From NCBI GenBank assembly GCA_029561345.1, contig JAKQJC010000050.1, forward strand, positions 50,567-114,566: DNA of 64,000 bases, given 5' to 3'. The DNA is from Chloroflexota bacterium. GTDB taxonomy: Bacteria; Chloroflexota; Anaerolineae; Anaerolineales; Anaerolineaceae. The translations under genes were made by a program, and so were the position numbers. The notes below the pieces were generated by a model. The model was not told the origin of the DNA. It saw only the letters and a program-made list of their open reading frames with translations, and did not search any database. Every line of letters begins with the position of its first letter. The first letter of the stretch is position 1. Below, piece by piece: positions 7,681 through 16,026 of this stretch.

Positions 7681-9138
7681 TCAGGCTACTGGCAGCACAA
7701 TCCGGAAAGCGGTGCGCTGCGCGTCGCTGACCACGCTGATCTTGCCGCCGTGCCAGCGGACAATATCCCGGCAGATCCCCGGTTCAAGGCCGCTGCCGCG
7801 GGGTGCTTTCTGACCAATAAAATCGGGCTCAAACAGGCTTTCCAGTTGTTCTGCCGGAATGGGCCGCCCATCGTCCACAATTTCAACCCAGGCGCGCTTG
7901 CCGGGCACTTTTCCGCTGTTGATGCGGATCTTCTTGGGGCTGCCGTCGCGCGACAGCAGCAGCAAATTGATCCACAAATCTTCAATCTGGCGCTCGTGGC
8001 CCATCACCGGCGGCAGATCCTTTCCCAGGGCCAGTTCCACCTGAATGCCCGCCGAAACCAGGTCGGCGCCAATCAGCAGCAGGGCATTCTGCAGGGTCTG
8101 GTTGATATCCATCGCCTCAGGTGAAGTGCTGGCCGGACGGGAGAATCGGAGCAATTGTTGTACCACTTCCTGCGCCTTGCGCCCGGCAGAAATGATATCG
8201 CCCGCGGCCTCGCGTTCCGTCGATTCCGGGGGCAGAGCGGCTTCCACCAGCTGGGCATTGGCCATAATACCCGTCAACGGGTTGTAGATGCGGTGCGCCA
8301 CACCTGAAGCCAGTTCGCCCACCGCAGCCAGGCGCGCCGCTTCAATCAGGCGCTGCGAGGCTCGCTGCAGGTGGGCTTCCATGCGCTTGCGCTCGCTGAT
8401 ATCCCGCACCACATCCAGATAACCCAGTTCTTCCCGGCTGCCCAGTTTCAACGGCGAAATGCGCGAGCTGACCCAGATGACGTGCTTTTTGGCCAGGTGC
8501 AGCCGCCGCTCTTCCTCGCGGTTGCTGAAAATGCCGTTTTCAGGCCAGGTCACCGCCGGGTTGAAACGCGAAAAATACACTTCGCGCACATCCTGTCCCA
8601 GGCAGTCAGCCGCCTTCATCCCCAGCAAGGCCTCCGCAGCCGGATTCCAGAAGCGGATGCAGCCGGTTTTATCCCATGCCACCACCGCGTCAGAAATCAG
8701 GTCCAGCAGCAGCGCCTGGTAACGAATCTGTTCCAGCGAACGGTCAAGTTCCAGTTGGAGGGCATGCGCCTTTACCACTCTTTGAATGACGGCGGGCAGG
8801 CTTAAGAAATAATCGTCGGTCTTAATAATGTAGTCAGCCGCCCCCTGCTGAATGGTCTGCACCGCCACCCGCATATCATCCTGCCCGGTGACCATGATCA
8901 CCGGCGGATTCCTGCCCTCGCAGCGGATGCGGGTCAGGGCATCCAGCCCATTGCCGTCGGGCAGGCGGTAGTCCAGCAAAATCACATCAAAAGTCTGGCC
9001 GGGAAGGGTTTCCCACAATCCCTGCAAATCATCCACCCAGGTCACAGCATAACCGCCGCCCAGGGCCAGCACATCCCTCACCAAATCCGCCTGATCAGGG
9101 CTGTCTTCAACCAGCAGCACACGGCATGTCTCAGACAT
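7681..9138 (-). CDS. Receiver-PAS protein with a degenerate histidine kinase core
   Basis: A 485-residue protein: receiver domain (about 5-120, phospho-acceptor Asp56 in VILLDYRLPDG), PAS domain (about 140-250, GCIRFWNPAAEALLG) and a HisKA/ATPase module. The His is present at about 282, but the next residue is Arg instead of the usual Glu (AHRIYNPL). ATP-site motifs are damaged: the N-box reads WINLLLLSRDG without its Asn, the G1 box is DDGRPI and the G2 box is GSGLEPG. It is therefore probably a receiver-driven scaffold or pseudokinase rather than an active kinase. It sits 20 bases upstream of the intact kinase gene and 13 bases after the OmpR-type regulator. Confidence 0.88.
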   Translation of the reverse strand: MSETCRVLLVEDSPDQADLVRDVLALGGGYAVTWVDDLQGLWETLPGQTFDVILLDYRLPDGNGLDALTRIRCEGRNPPVIMVTGQDDMRVAVQTIQQGAADYIIKTDDYFLSLPAVIQRVVKAHALQLELDRSLEQIRYQALLLDLISDAVVAWDKTGCIRFWNPAAEALLGMKAADCLGQDVREVYFSRFNPAVTWPENGIFSNREEERRLHLAKKHVIWVSSRISPLKLGSREELGYLDVVRDISERKRMEAHLQRASQRLIEAARLAAVGELASGVAHRIYNPLTGIMANAQLVEAALPPESTEREAAGDIISAGRKAQEVVQQLLRFSRPASTSPEAMDINQTLQNALLLIGADLVSAGIQVELALGKDLPPVMGHERQIEDLWINLLLLSRDGSPKKIRINSGKVPGKRAWVEIVDDGRPIPAEQLESLFEPDFIGQKAPRGSGLEPGICRDIVRWHGGKISVVSDAQRTAFRIVLPVA

Positions 9139-9151
9139 TTTATCTGCCCTG

Positions 9152-9970
9152 TCAGGATTCTCCGTCTTCGGTTTCTTCAGGGCGGATGGTATAGCCGTAC
9201 CCGGCCACCGTCTGGATAAACTGCGGCGAACGGGGGTCTTCCTCTATCCGTTCCCTCAGGTTTTTGATATGCACTCGCACCAGGTCAGGACTGCCCGCGT
9301 CCGAAGGGTAATCCCACACCTCATCCAGCAGCCGCCCCGGCGAGAAAATCTCCCCCGGATGGCTCATCAGGTGATACAACAGGTCAAACTGCACCGGCGT
9401 CAGGCGCACCTTGCCCCGCGTTTTGGTGGTCAATTCATAGGACCGCACATTGAGGGTGAAATCGCCAATGGAGATGGATTGCTGGCGCGGCGCAGCTTCC
9501 TTGCGCGCCACAGCCGAGATGGTGCTTTGGGCCGGCGCCGGTTTGACAGCTGCCGAAGGCGCTTCGCTTTCTCCGGTCACCAGCGCGCTGCGGTTGCGCG
9601 TGCGCCGGATGATAGCGCGTATGCGCAAGATTAATTCATCCACATTAAAGGGCTTGCACAGATAATCATCAGCGCCGGCTAAAAACCCGCTGATCTTGTC
9701 TTCATCTTTGGCTTTGGCAGTCAAGAAAAGAATCGGCACTTCGGCCAGCAGGGGATCCGCGCGCATCTCACGGCACACCGTGTAACCATCCATCCCTGGC
9801 ATAATCACATCCAGCAGCACCAGGTCGGTCGGCTGGCGGCGGGCCACTTTCAATCCTTCCACCCCGCTGTTGGCAATCGTCACATGGAATTCGTGGCCTC
9901 TCAGGCTGCGCTCAATGGTACGGGCCACAATCTCATCATCTTCAATGACCAATAAATTCACCGTGTCCAT
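9152..9970 (-). CDS. OmpR-family DNA-binding response regulator
   Basis: A 272-residue response regulator. The receiver domain (about 4-120) has acidic residues Glu10-Asp11-Asp12, phospho-acceptor Asp54 in LVLLDVIMPGMDG and the Lys motif DDYLCKPF. A 45-residue Ala/Pro-rich linker leads to a winged-helix DNA-binding domain (about 165-265: FTLNVRSYELTTKTRGKVRLTP, RLLDEVWDY, VRVHIKNLRERI, FIQTVAGYGYTI). The ATG at 9970 is chosen over an upstream in-frame GTG at 9976 because GAGAGG lies at the right distance. Its cognate kinase is probably the intact kinase of the same run. Targets unknown. Confidence 0.93.
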   Translation of the reverse strand: MDTVNLLVIEDDEIVARTIERSLRGHEFHVTIANSGVEGLKVARRQPTDLVLLDVIMPGMDGYTVCREMRADPLLAEVPILFLTAKAKDEDKISGFLAGADDYLCKPFNVDELILRIRAIIRRTRNRSALVTGESEAPSAAVKPAPAQSTISAVARKEAAPRQQSISIGDFTLNVRSYELTTKTRGKVRLTPVQFDLLYHLMSHPGEIFSPGRLLDEVWDYPSDAGSPDLVRVHIKNLRERIEEDPRSPQFIQTVAGYGYTIRPEETEDGES

Positions 9971-9999
9971 AGGCACCTCTCTTTTTTAGGGGGTATATC

Positions 10000-10362
10000 T
10001 CAGGGTGTTGCTGATGTTGCCTGTTTAATGGTGTCCAATAATTTATCCATACTGACGGGTTTGAGCAGGCAGGTGTAGGCGCCCAGGCGCACCGATTCCG
10101 CCATATCACCCTGGCCGGCCTGGCCGGTGAAGGTCACCACAGGCAAATTGGGCCGGGCGGCGCGGATAATCCGCAGCGCATTGATGCCATCGAGATTGGG
10201 CATGCGAATGTCCATTAAAACCACATCCCAGCTCTCCCGCAAAACCTGGATGACGGCTTCCACGCCATCAGCCGCTCCACCGGTCTGAAACCCTTTTGAG
10301 CTCAGGCGCGCAGAAAGATATTCAACCACATCTGGTTCATCATCCACAATCAAGATGCGCAT
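10000..10362 (-). CDS. CheY-like single-domain response regulator
   Basis: A 120-residue stand-alone receiver domain. It carries the acidic pair Asp7-Asp8, phospho-acceptor Asp51 in VVLMDIRMPNLDG, Thr in VVTFTGQ and Lys in CLLKPVS, so it should be phosphorylatable. It has no output domain and may relay signals to another protein, possibly the flagellar switch or the neighbouring receiver-PAS protein. The ATG at 10362 overlaps the PilZ gene's TGA by one base and is preceded by a perfect AGGAGG seven bases away; a GTG at 10365 is less likely. Confidence 0.93.
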   Translation of the reverse strand: MRILIVDDEPDVVEYLSARLSSKGFQTGGAADGVEAVIQVLRESWDVVLMDIRMPNLDGINALRIIRAARPNLPVVTFTGQAGQGDMAESVRLGAYTCLLKPVSMDKLLDTIKQATSATP

Positions 10363-11102
10363 CACTCAGCCTCCTTTGTGTCTGAAGTCTTTTTCAACAG
10401 CTGTCCGAGGGTGGTTATTTCGGTCAAAATTTCCTTTTGCCGCCTGGCAATATAGGCTTCAATCAGGGCCCTCACCTGCGGGTTGGGCTTAATCTGCACG
10501 CCCAGTCGGTAACTGTGCAGGGTGGGCCAATATTGTATATTTCTTATTGTACCCAAAGAAGCGATTTCGCACCACCCCAAAGTGCGCGTTACGGGCAAAT
10601 CAATCTGTAAAAGACGCACCCCCATGCCCACAGACATCACCTCGGCCCGGTAAAGGTTATCCTTCAACTGCAAGCCCACCCCACCAGTGGAGATATCCAG
10701 CAGCTTGGCCTTCGCCATAATATGCTCGCTGGATAGAATCAAAGGCACCACATCAGCCGGCGCCACCCGCGTTTCCTGGCGCAGACCGACCGTGTTTGAA
10801 ACCGGCATGAACCCCACCAGCGCCGCCTGCCCAAGCTTCAGATTGACATCCACCACCGTGGCGCGCAGTGCGCACGGCAGTGCATCGCTGATCAGGTTGG
10901 TCATCTTTTCCACCACCAGGCACACCGCCTGCGGCAGGGCCACCGAAAGCACCGCCAGACTGCCATCGAAGCTGAGAATTTTTGCTTCAAAAGAGACGGA
11001 TATCCCTTTGTAGGTATTGGCCAGGCGCAATGGATGCTGTTCATCCACCAGTTTTTGAAGCAGCTGCGGTCCACCCAAAGCCTGTTTATTCATAACGCCC
11101 AT
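10362..11102 (-). CDS. PilZ-domain protein (YcgR-like c-di-GMP receptor)
   Basis: A 246-residue two-domain protein: an N-terminal YcgR-like beta domain (about 15-110) and a C-terminal PilZ domain (about 112-235). The c-di-GMP binding motifs are visible as RQETRV (Arg-x3-Arg) and DISTGGVGL (Asp-x-Ser-x-Gly-Gly). YcgR proteins act as flagellar brakes; with the motor operon 5 kb away on the same strand and a GGDEF gene divergently adjacent, a motility role is a reasonable inference. The start is uncertain: ATG at 11102 overlaps a TATAAT box (minus strand, 11102-11107), so ATG at 11093 may be the real, nearly leaderless start. Confidence 0.85.
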   Translation of the reverse strand: MGVMNKQALGGPQLLQKLVDEQHPLRLANTYKGISVSFEAKILSFDGSLAVLSVALPQAVCLVVEKMTNLISDALPCALRATVVDVNLKLGQAALVGFMPVSNTVGLRQETRVAPADVVPLILSSEHIMAKAKLLDISTGGVGLQLKDNLYRAEVMSVGMGVRLLQIDLPVTRTLGWCEIASLGTIRNIQYWPTLHSYRLGVQIKPNPQVRALIEAYIARRQKEILTEITTLGQLLKKTSDTKEAE

Positions 11103-11133
11103 TATAATCGATCACAACGGATAAGGAAAATAC

Positions 11134-12777
11134 ATGCGGGTTATCCTGACATCAGGTAAAATAATAAGGATATCTTTCCCCAAAATCCTTTTTCAGGCTC
11201 TTCGCATGGATCAATATCAAATTTTTGTCATTCTGGCGCCCATTTCCCTGCTGGTTTCCATCGGCACCGGTCTCTATGCCTGGCGCTTCCGCCATAAACC
11301 GCTGGGACGTTCCCTGGCCCTGATGATGATTCCCGTCTGTGGATATCTGATTACCAACACCCTGGAGCTGGTGGACCCCACCGAAAGCGGCACGCTCTTC
11401 TGGGGCAAGGCCGGTTATCTTTTTGCACCTTCGCTGGCGGTGCTGTGGCTGGCCTTCGCTCTCGATTACACCGGCCGCCAGGCCTGGCTGGCGCCCCGCC
11501 GTTTGTGGATGCTGTTTATCGTTCCCACCCTGACCCTTTCACTGGTCCTGACCAATGAATGGCACCATCTCATCTGGACCAGCACGCGCTTCATCCCGCG
11601 CAGCGGTTTCCTCTACCTTTCCGTCAGCTACGGCCCCTGGTTCTGGGTCAACACCATTTACAGCTATGCGCTGCTGCTTCTGGGCACCTTCCTGGTGGTC
11701 AGGGAATATATCCTGTATTTCAAAAGTTACCGCAGCCAGTCCATCTGGGTGCTCATCGGCATGGTCATTCCCCTGGCTGCCCATGCCGTTTATGTTTACC
11801 GGCTTTTTCCGGCCTGGCAAAAAGATTACTCTCCCATCGGTTTTGCCTTCACTGGCCTGGCCCTGACCATCGGCATTTTCCGCTACCAGCTGATCTCCCT
11901 GGCGCCCATTGCCCGCTCGCTGGTGATGGACTACATTCAAGATGGCCTCTGCGTGCTCGACCATCAGGAACGCGTCATTGACGCTAATCCGGCTTTTCTG
12001 GCCATCACCAGCCAAACCATCGCTGACCTGGTTGGCAGACCTGCCGCCGAAGCCCTGCCCTTCTGGAATGAATTGAATGTTCCCCAAAACACACCATTGT
12101 GGCAGAGCACCCTTGATCTGAAGCAGGAGGGTGAAATTTTCTCCTACGAAGTGCGCGTGATTGAGATTGCCCGCAGCCGCAAAACCGCCCTTGGCCGCTT
12201 GCTGGCCCTGCACGATTACACCGAACGCAAGCGCTTGATGGCAGTGGTGGAACAGCTTGCCATCACCGATCCGCTCACCGGTCTTTACAACCGGCGCTAT
12301 TTCAGCCAGCGCGCCCAGGAAGAGTTGGAACGCTCAGCGCGTCTGCGTCATCCCCTTTCGCTGTTAATGCTCGATCTGGATCACTTCAAACGGGTCAACG
12401 ACACCCACGGGCACAGCACCGGCGACCAGGTGCTGGCGCATTTCGCCGGCATTTTGCAGACCATGACGCGCGGCACCGATATCACTGCGCGTTTTGGTGG
12501 AGAAGAATTTATTGTTCTGCTGCCCGAAACCGGCCCTCAGGAAGCCTGCGCTACCGCTGAACGCATTCGCCATGCAGTTGAAACCACCCCCTGCCCCTGC
12601 GGTCAACTCAACATCCCCATCACCACCAGCATCGGCCTGGCCACCGCGCCGGCGGGCCAGCGTCCTTCCCTCGAAAACCTCTCCCAGCAGGCCGACCTGG
12701 CCCTCTATGCCGCCAAACATTCCGGCCGCAACCGCGTGGCAGCCTTCAGTGAGGGGGGAGAGGCGCCCAGGAATTAA
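11134..12777 (+). CDS. Membrane diguanylate cyclase with 7TM sensor, PAS and GGDEF domains
   Basis: A 547-residue protein. Seven hydrophobic helices (about 27-245) match the N-terminal seven-helix sensor found in histidine kinases and cyclases, including a WHHLIW loop. A PAS domain follows (about 265-370), then a GGDEF domain (about 380-540) with LTGLYNRRYF, LDLDHFKRVNDTHGH and the active-site GGEEF. An RGTD inhibitory site lies five residues before GGEEF, so product inhibition is expected. It should make c-di-GMP, whose likely receptor is the divergent PilZ gene 31 bases away. ATG 11134 has AAGGA upstream; ATG 11206, just before the first helix, is an alternative. Confidence 0.93.
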   Translation: MRVILTSGKIIRISFPKILFQALRMDQYQIFVILAPISLLVSIGTGLYAWRFRHKPLGRSLALMMIPVCGYLITNTLELVDPTESGTLFWGKAGYLFAPSLAVLWLAFALDYTGRQAWLAPRRLWMLFIVPTLTLSLVLTNEWHHLIWTSTRFIPRSGFLYLSVSYGPWFWVNTIYSYALLLLGTFLVVREYILYFKSYRSQSIWVLIGMVIPLAAHAVYVYRLFPAWQKDYSPIGFAFTGLALTIGIFRYQLISLAPIARSLVMDYIQDGLCVLDHQERVIDANPAFLAITSQTIADLVGRPAAEALPFWNELNVPQNTPLWQSTLDLKQEGEIFSYEVRVIEIARSRKTALGRLLALHDYTERKRLMAVVEQLAITDPLTGLYNRRYFSQRAQEELERSARLRHPLSLLMLDLDHFKRVNDTHGHSTGDQVLAHFAGILQTMTRGTDITARFGGEEFIVLLPETGPQEACATAERIRHAVETTPCPCGQLNIPITTSIGLATAPAGQRPSLENLSQQADLALYAAKHSGRNRVAAFSEGGEAPRN

Positions 12778-12809
12778 AAAATTCGTCCCCGAGTTATTCA
12801 CTCGGGGAC
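12774..12809 (-). terminator. Intrinsic terminator of tRNA-Gln
   Basis: A perfect 10-base stem (GTCCCCGAGT pairing with ACTCGGGGAC, 12785-12809) with a 5-base loop is followed on the minus strand by a short T-run (GAATTTTTT). It lies directly behind the tRNA-Gln gene. On the plus strand it also lies just after the cyclase stop and could reduce readthrough there. Confidence 0.75.
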
Positions 12810-12813
12810 CAGG

Positions 12814-12884
12814 CTGAGGGTGAAGGATTCGAACCTCCATAAGCAAATCCAGAGTCTGCTGTCCTGCCGTTAGACGAACCCCCA
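12814..12884 (-). tRNA. tRNA-Gln (anticodon CTG)
   Basis: A 71-base cloverleaf: acceptor strands TGGGGGT and ACCCTCA pair with one G-T pair, the D-arm contains GTCTAACGGCAGGAC, the anticodon stem GCAGA/TTTGC encloses the loop CTCTGGA giving anticodon CTG, and the T-arm contains GGTTCGAATCC. Discriminator base is G as usual for Gln. CCA is not encoded (the genome reads CCT). Confidence 0.93.
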
Positions 12885-12953
12885 ACAGGCGAGAAAGATT
12901 TTATCACGCACTGGTCATTGTGTCCAGAGTTTTAAAGAACTTTTTTTCCAGAC

Positions 12954-13343
12954 TTATTCGCCAAAAAACAGCGCGTACCAGATCTCCCAGTTCTTCGGCG
13001 CTGGGGCGATGTTGGAATACACGGCCGGTTCCGGGGTGGGCTGGGGCGTCAGCGCCACCGGCACAATCGGAATATCGCCCTTCTGAATCATTCCGCCTTC
13101 CTCGCGCGCCCAGCGCCGCACCGCGTCTTCAGATGTGGCATAAGCAATTTTGGTTTCAACCGCTTCCTGGCTGCGCACCATCTGCGTCACCCGCTGCGAC
13201 TGCCGTTCATACTGCCCCGTCAGGCGCAGCATTTCCGACATCTTGTCATTGAAGTTCATCATCAACAAAATCAGCAGGATCACGGCAATGACGATCAAAA
13301 TACGGCGGTTGTCGAATTTCAGGTTGGCAAATGGATTCTTCAT
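12954..13343 (-). CDS. FtsB/DivIC-type septum formation initiator
   Basis: A 129-residue bitopic membrane protein: short basic N-terminus, one helix at about residues 14-30 (RILIVIAVILLILLMMNF), then a coiled coil (about 33-65) and a globular part with the family motif EDAVRRWAREEGGMIQKGD. DivIC/FtsB proteins work with FtsL and FtsQ at the division septum. The Pro-rich tail (about 92-115) is an extension. It stands alone between the tRNA-Gln and the transglycosylase gene. The 288 bases upstream of it (13344-13631) hold nothing I can identify. Confidence 0.82.
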   Translation of the reverse strand: MKNPFANLKFDNRRILIVIAVILLILLMMNFNDKMSEMLRLTGQYERQSQRVTQMVRSQEAVETKIAYATSEDAVRRWAREEGGMIQKGDIPIVPVALTPQPTPEPAVYSNIAPAPKNWEIWYALFFGE

Positions 13344-13631
13344 AGGTTCAATCTTACTCGAATTTCAGGATGTTCGCAAGCCTGAAGCAGCAATATCTGT
13401 GCCAGATCATCTCTCCATCGGCACAACCAATAACAGCAGGCCTGCACCTGCTGTTCTAAGTTCGTTATTACTTTGATAATGTCACACAGCTTTTTCCTGC
13501 GTTTTCTCTGCTTTTGATCATAAACTAACCACACGAGGTGTTTTTGTCCCGCCTGGGCGGGGGTCGGGAGGTGGAAAAAACAAATTGACATTTTGTCAAA
13601 GGCGTATCTTGCGTTCTTTGATATTTGCCAC

Positions 13632-14255
13632 CTAATCGCCGTAATTCTCCCAGATCGCCAGTACCCGGTCGGCGTAGCTGTAACCCATGTCAATCGGTCC
13701 GTAGCGGAAAAGCGCCTCGCGCACATTGCCCGTCTTGTTGATCAGGCTGGCCAGCATGCGCGTGCCGTAGGCAATGTTATACTCCGGGTTCATCAGCTCT
13801 TCGATGGTGGGACGGCTGGCAAAACAGGGCCCATTGGCACATTGAAAATCCGCCGCCAGGCCGTCGCGCGGCATCACCTGCATCAGCCCCACCGCTCCGC
13901 TGTGCGAATAGGCACTGGCATCACCCCCGCTTTCCTGCAGCATCACCGATGCCACCAGGGCCGCCGGCACGCCGGCTTCAGCCGCATATTTCTCAATCCA
14001 ACCGCACCACTGGAGAATGGTCTCAGGGTAGCGCTCTGAAAGCGTGCAGGCCGGCAGCTGATCCGCCTGCTGCGCAGATGCCTCTTCAACCGCCTTGCCT
14101 TCGCCAGCCGGCTGCACCTGAGCAGACAGGTTGGCGGTCAGGTTCAAAGCTGCTGTGTTCACCGCCGGGACAAATATGGGCAGAGCCATGCCCAGCCAGG
14201 CCACCACCATGCTGCCCAGCACCACACCAGGAAAAATAAAGAATTGTGCTCTCAT
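13632..14255 (-). CDS. Secreted lytic transglycosylase (SLT domain)
   Basis: A 207-residue exported protein: hydrophobic N-terminal segment (about 8-35), an Ala/Gln-rich linker and a C-terminal SLT domain from about residue 95. The catalytic Glu is in VASVMLQESGG; AVGLMQVMP and YNIAYGTRMLASLI are the other goose-lysozyme-like motifs. Such enzymes cleave the glycan strands of peptidoglycan. The domain is short (about 110 residues), typical of stand-alone SLT domains. It is upstream of the FtsB-like gene on the same strand but separated by 288 bases. Confidence 0.88.
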   Translation of the reverse strand: MRAQFFIFPGVVLGSMVVAWLGMALPIFVPAVNTAALNLTANLSAQVQPAGEGKAVEEASAQQADQLPACTLSERYPETILQWCGWIEKYAAEAGVPAALVASVMLQESGGDASAYSHSGAVGLMQVMPRDGLAADFQCANGPCFASRPTIEELMNPEYNIAYGTRMLASLINKTGNVREALFRYGPIDMGYSYADRVLAIWENYGD

Positions 14256-14333
14256 TTCTCATCACCTCGTTCTAAGATCACTCCACCCCATTATAGAACA
14301 TTAATTCTAAAGATTCAAGAGCCCTGCAAAAAA

Positions 14334-14852
14334 TTAACCCCTGCGAATTTTGCCCTCTGCATCTGCCCAAAAGAACACAAAAGACAGCTTTTGCTTCAAC
14401 CAGCCCACCTTCTGCGCCAGCTGCTGATATACCTGGAATGCTTCAGGCAGCGCCATCCCCAAAGCCGCGTCGGGCTGCTGCTCATGGAAGGCCAGCAGGT
14501 CAAGCACCCCCGCGGTGAACCAGGCCGAGGCCTGCTGAGGCGTGCCGCCCTGGGGATAACCCTTCACCGTCACCATCCACAGCCGCCCCTGCGGATCCTG
14601 CGCCAGGATATCCGCGGCATCCTGGGTCACAGCCGGATTGGTCAGTTGCAAGATGCGAAAACCCTGGGCATGCAGAAACCGGGCGGTGCGCGCCTGAATT
14701 TGCCCCTTGCTGTACCAGGCGGAAGCCGGCGGCTGCCCGGGGTTCAATTCCGTTTCCGGCTGCCAATCGACGGCGGGCACATTGCGCTGCAGGCGGCCCG
14801 CGGGCACGGCCGGTTTTTCACTCAAAAGCGAAACCAGCATTTGCTTCTTCAT
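14334..14852 (-). CDS. Hypothetical protein, restriction-endonuclease-like fold possible
   Basis: A 172-residue cytoplasmic protein I do not recognise with certainty. The middle segment QDAADILAQDPQGRLWMVTVKGYP resembles the core of PD-(D/E)xK nuclease-fold domains (Asp, then x-Val-Lys after a strand), though the usual E/Q before x-K is Thr here, so catalytic activity is doubtful. Arg-x-A-R-F-L-HAQGF before it fits the usual first helix. ATG 14852 is chosen because AGAGG lies seven bases upstream; a longer frame up to 14948 lacks support. A minus-strand TACAAT lies just upstream. Confidence 0.55.
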   Translation of the reverse strand: MKKQMLVSLLSEKPAVPAGRLQRNVPAVDWQPETELNPGQPPASAWYSKGQIQARTARFLHAQGFRILQLTNPAVTQDAADILAQDPQGRLWMVTVKGYPQGGTPQQASAWFTAGVLDLLAFHEQQPDAALGMALPEAFQVYQQLAQKVGWLKQKLSFVFFWADAEGKIRRG

Positions 14853-15011
14853 TTTTGGCCTCTGATCATATTGTATCATGGCGGCGTCCTGAAGCCAAAT
14901 CACAGCTGGCGAAACTTTTCTGACCACCTTTCCATCTCTTCTCATCACCGCGAACAGCCCTCTTTAGACAGCTTTTTCCAAAATTCGTGCCAACTTTTTT
15001 TCTTAAAAGGG

Positions 15012-15040
15012 TTGACGAGAGCGAAAAGTGTTATTATAAT
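15012..15040 (+). promoter_or_regulatory. Sigma-70-type promoter of the tRNA-Gly/tRNA-Cys unit
   Basis: TTGACG at 15012-15017 and TATAAT at 15035-15040 are separated by exactly 17 bases, with transcription expected near 15047, about 18 bases before tRNA-Gly. Confidence 0.85.
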
Positions 15041-15064
15041 AATGCCTGTCTGAAGTTGAGAAAC

Positions 15065-15137
15065 GCGGGCATAGTTCAGTTGGTAGAACACCTCCTTGCC
15101 AAGGAGAAGGTCACGAGTTCGAGTCTCGTTGCCCGCT
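15065..15137 (+). tRNA. tRNA-Gly (anticodon GCC)
   Basis: A 73-base cloverleaf: acceptor GCGGGCA pairs with TGCCCGC, D-arm TAGTTCAGTTGGTAGAA, anticodon loop TTGCCAA giving GCC, T-arm CGAGTTCGAGTCTCG, discriminator T. The first anticodon-stem pair is a C-A mismatch (CCTCC against GGAGA); otherwise it matches bacterial tRNA-Gly(GCC) closely. CCA is not encoded. Confidence 0.95.
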
Positions 15138-15146
15138 CAGAACAGG

Positions 15147-15187
15147 CTGATAGTCCAGAGGCTCCCGCCGAAAGCTATCAGTTTTTT
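15147..15187 (+). terminator. Possible terminator or hairpin between the two tRNA genes
   Basis: CTGATAG at 15147-15153 pairs with CTATCAG at 15175-15181 across a 21-base loop and is followed by six T. It may attenuate transcription between tRNA-Gly and tRNA-Cys, or simply separate the precursors. The long loop makes terminator strength uncertain. Confidence 0.4.
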
Positions 15188-15215
15188 GTCAGAAATGGAA
15201 GAAATAGAAGAAATT

Positions 15216-15286
15216 GGCGTCGTGGCCAAGTGGCAAGGCAAGGGTCTGCAAAACCCTCATCACGGGTTCAAATCCCGTCGACGCCT
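15216..15286 (+). tRNA. tRNA-Cys (anticodon GCA)
   Basis: A 71-base cloverleaf: acceptor GGCGTCG pairs with CGACGCC, D-arm TGGCCAAGTGGCAAGGCA, anticodon loop with CTGCAAA giving GCA, T-arm ACGGGTTCAAATCCCGT, discriminator T as required for Cys identity. CCA is not encoded. Confidence 0.95.
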
Positions 15287-15295
15287 CTGAAGTGC

Positions 15296-15324
15296 AAAGC
15301 GGGCTTTTTAGCCCGCTTTTTTTT
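15296..15324 (+). terminator. Intrinsic terminator after tRNA-Cys
   Basis: AAAGCGGGC and GCCCGCTTT form a 9-base stem around a six-base loop, followed by an uninterrupted T-run. It ends the tRNA unit 25 bases before the Nudix gene. Confidence 0.88.
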
Positions 15325-15349
15325 ATCTCTGACCCTCAGGAAAGTGACC

Positions 15350-15925
15350 ATGGATTATCACACCATTCGCATCCACACCGCCGGCGTCTTCCTCCGCCTG
15401 GACGGCCGCTTCCTGTTCACCCTGGGCCCCAACCCCCACCAGGGCTGCACCCCCATCGTGCGCATTGGCGGCCACCGCGAAGGCGCCGAAACCGGCTGGC
15501 AGTGCGCCGCCCGCGAGGCAGCCGAAGAAACCACCCTGCAGGTGGCTCCCCTGCCCCCGCCCCTCACCTGGCTTCACCGTGCTGGGGAACTGGAGGAAAT
15601 GGTCTGGCCCCCCGACCCGCAAACCGGCGCCGTTCCCCTGCTGGTGATCCCCGGCCGGCAGAAGGATGAGCCGGTGCTGTCGCTGATGTATCTCGCCAGC
15701 ACCGCCGGCCAACCGCAGCCCGCCGGTGAGGTGAAAGGCCTGCTGCTGCCCACCGTCGGTGAAATTCACCGTCTCTGCGGCCAGCCAGTGACCCTGGCCG
15801 CCTACCTGGCCGGCGGCGGCCAGGCCATCCTCAACCATGCCTTTGACGCCAGCCTGGCGCTCAAACCCTTCATCCAGTTCCAGCTGCTCTCAAAAATGCT
15901 GCTGCAGGGCCTTCTTCCTGGCTGA
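15350..15925 (+). CDS. Nudix hydrolase family protein
   Basis: A 191-residue cytoplasmic protein. The Nudix box is at about residues 41-63: GHREGAE, seven residues, then REAAEET, which gives the G-x5-E-x7-R-E-x2-E-E core; the usual Gly after EE-x is Thr. Such enzymes hydrolyse nucleoside diphosphates linked to another group; the substrate cannot be told from sequence. The start is the ATG at 15350; the frame stays open upstream only because it runs through the tRNA genes and their terminator. The AGGAAAG at 15338-15344 is a plausible ribosome site. Confidence 0.82.
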   Translation: MDYHTIRIHTAGVFLRLDGRFLFTLGPNPHQGCTPIVRIGGHREGAETGWQCAAREAAEETTLQVAPLPPPLTWLHRAGELEEMVWPPDPQTGAVPLLVIPGRQKDEPVLSLMYLASTAGQPQPAGEVKGLLLPTVGEIHRLCGQPVTLAAYLAGGGQAILNHAFDASLALKPFIQFQLLSKMLLQGLLPG

Positions 15926-16026
15926 GTTGGTTGCCCATTGCGCCGGGGGAAATAAACGCGCATCATTTTTGCACATTTTCTGCACTCCTGACCCCCCCAC
16001 GCCAGTATCATGTTTCTAACGTGATC

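Noticed and set aside
13340..13726. 128-codon minus-strand frame between the FtsB-like and transglycosylase genes
   Set aside because: It overlaps the transglycosylase gene in another frame, has no family motif and its product is low in the composition seen for real genes here.
14987..15349. Open upstream extension of the Nudix frame
   Set aside because: It runs through tRNA-Gly, tRNA-Cys and their terminator; the Nudix protein starts at ATG 15350.
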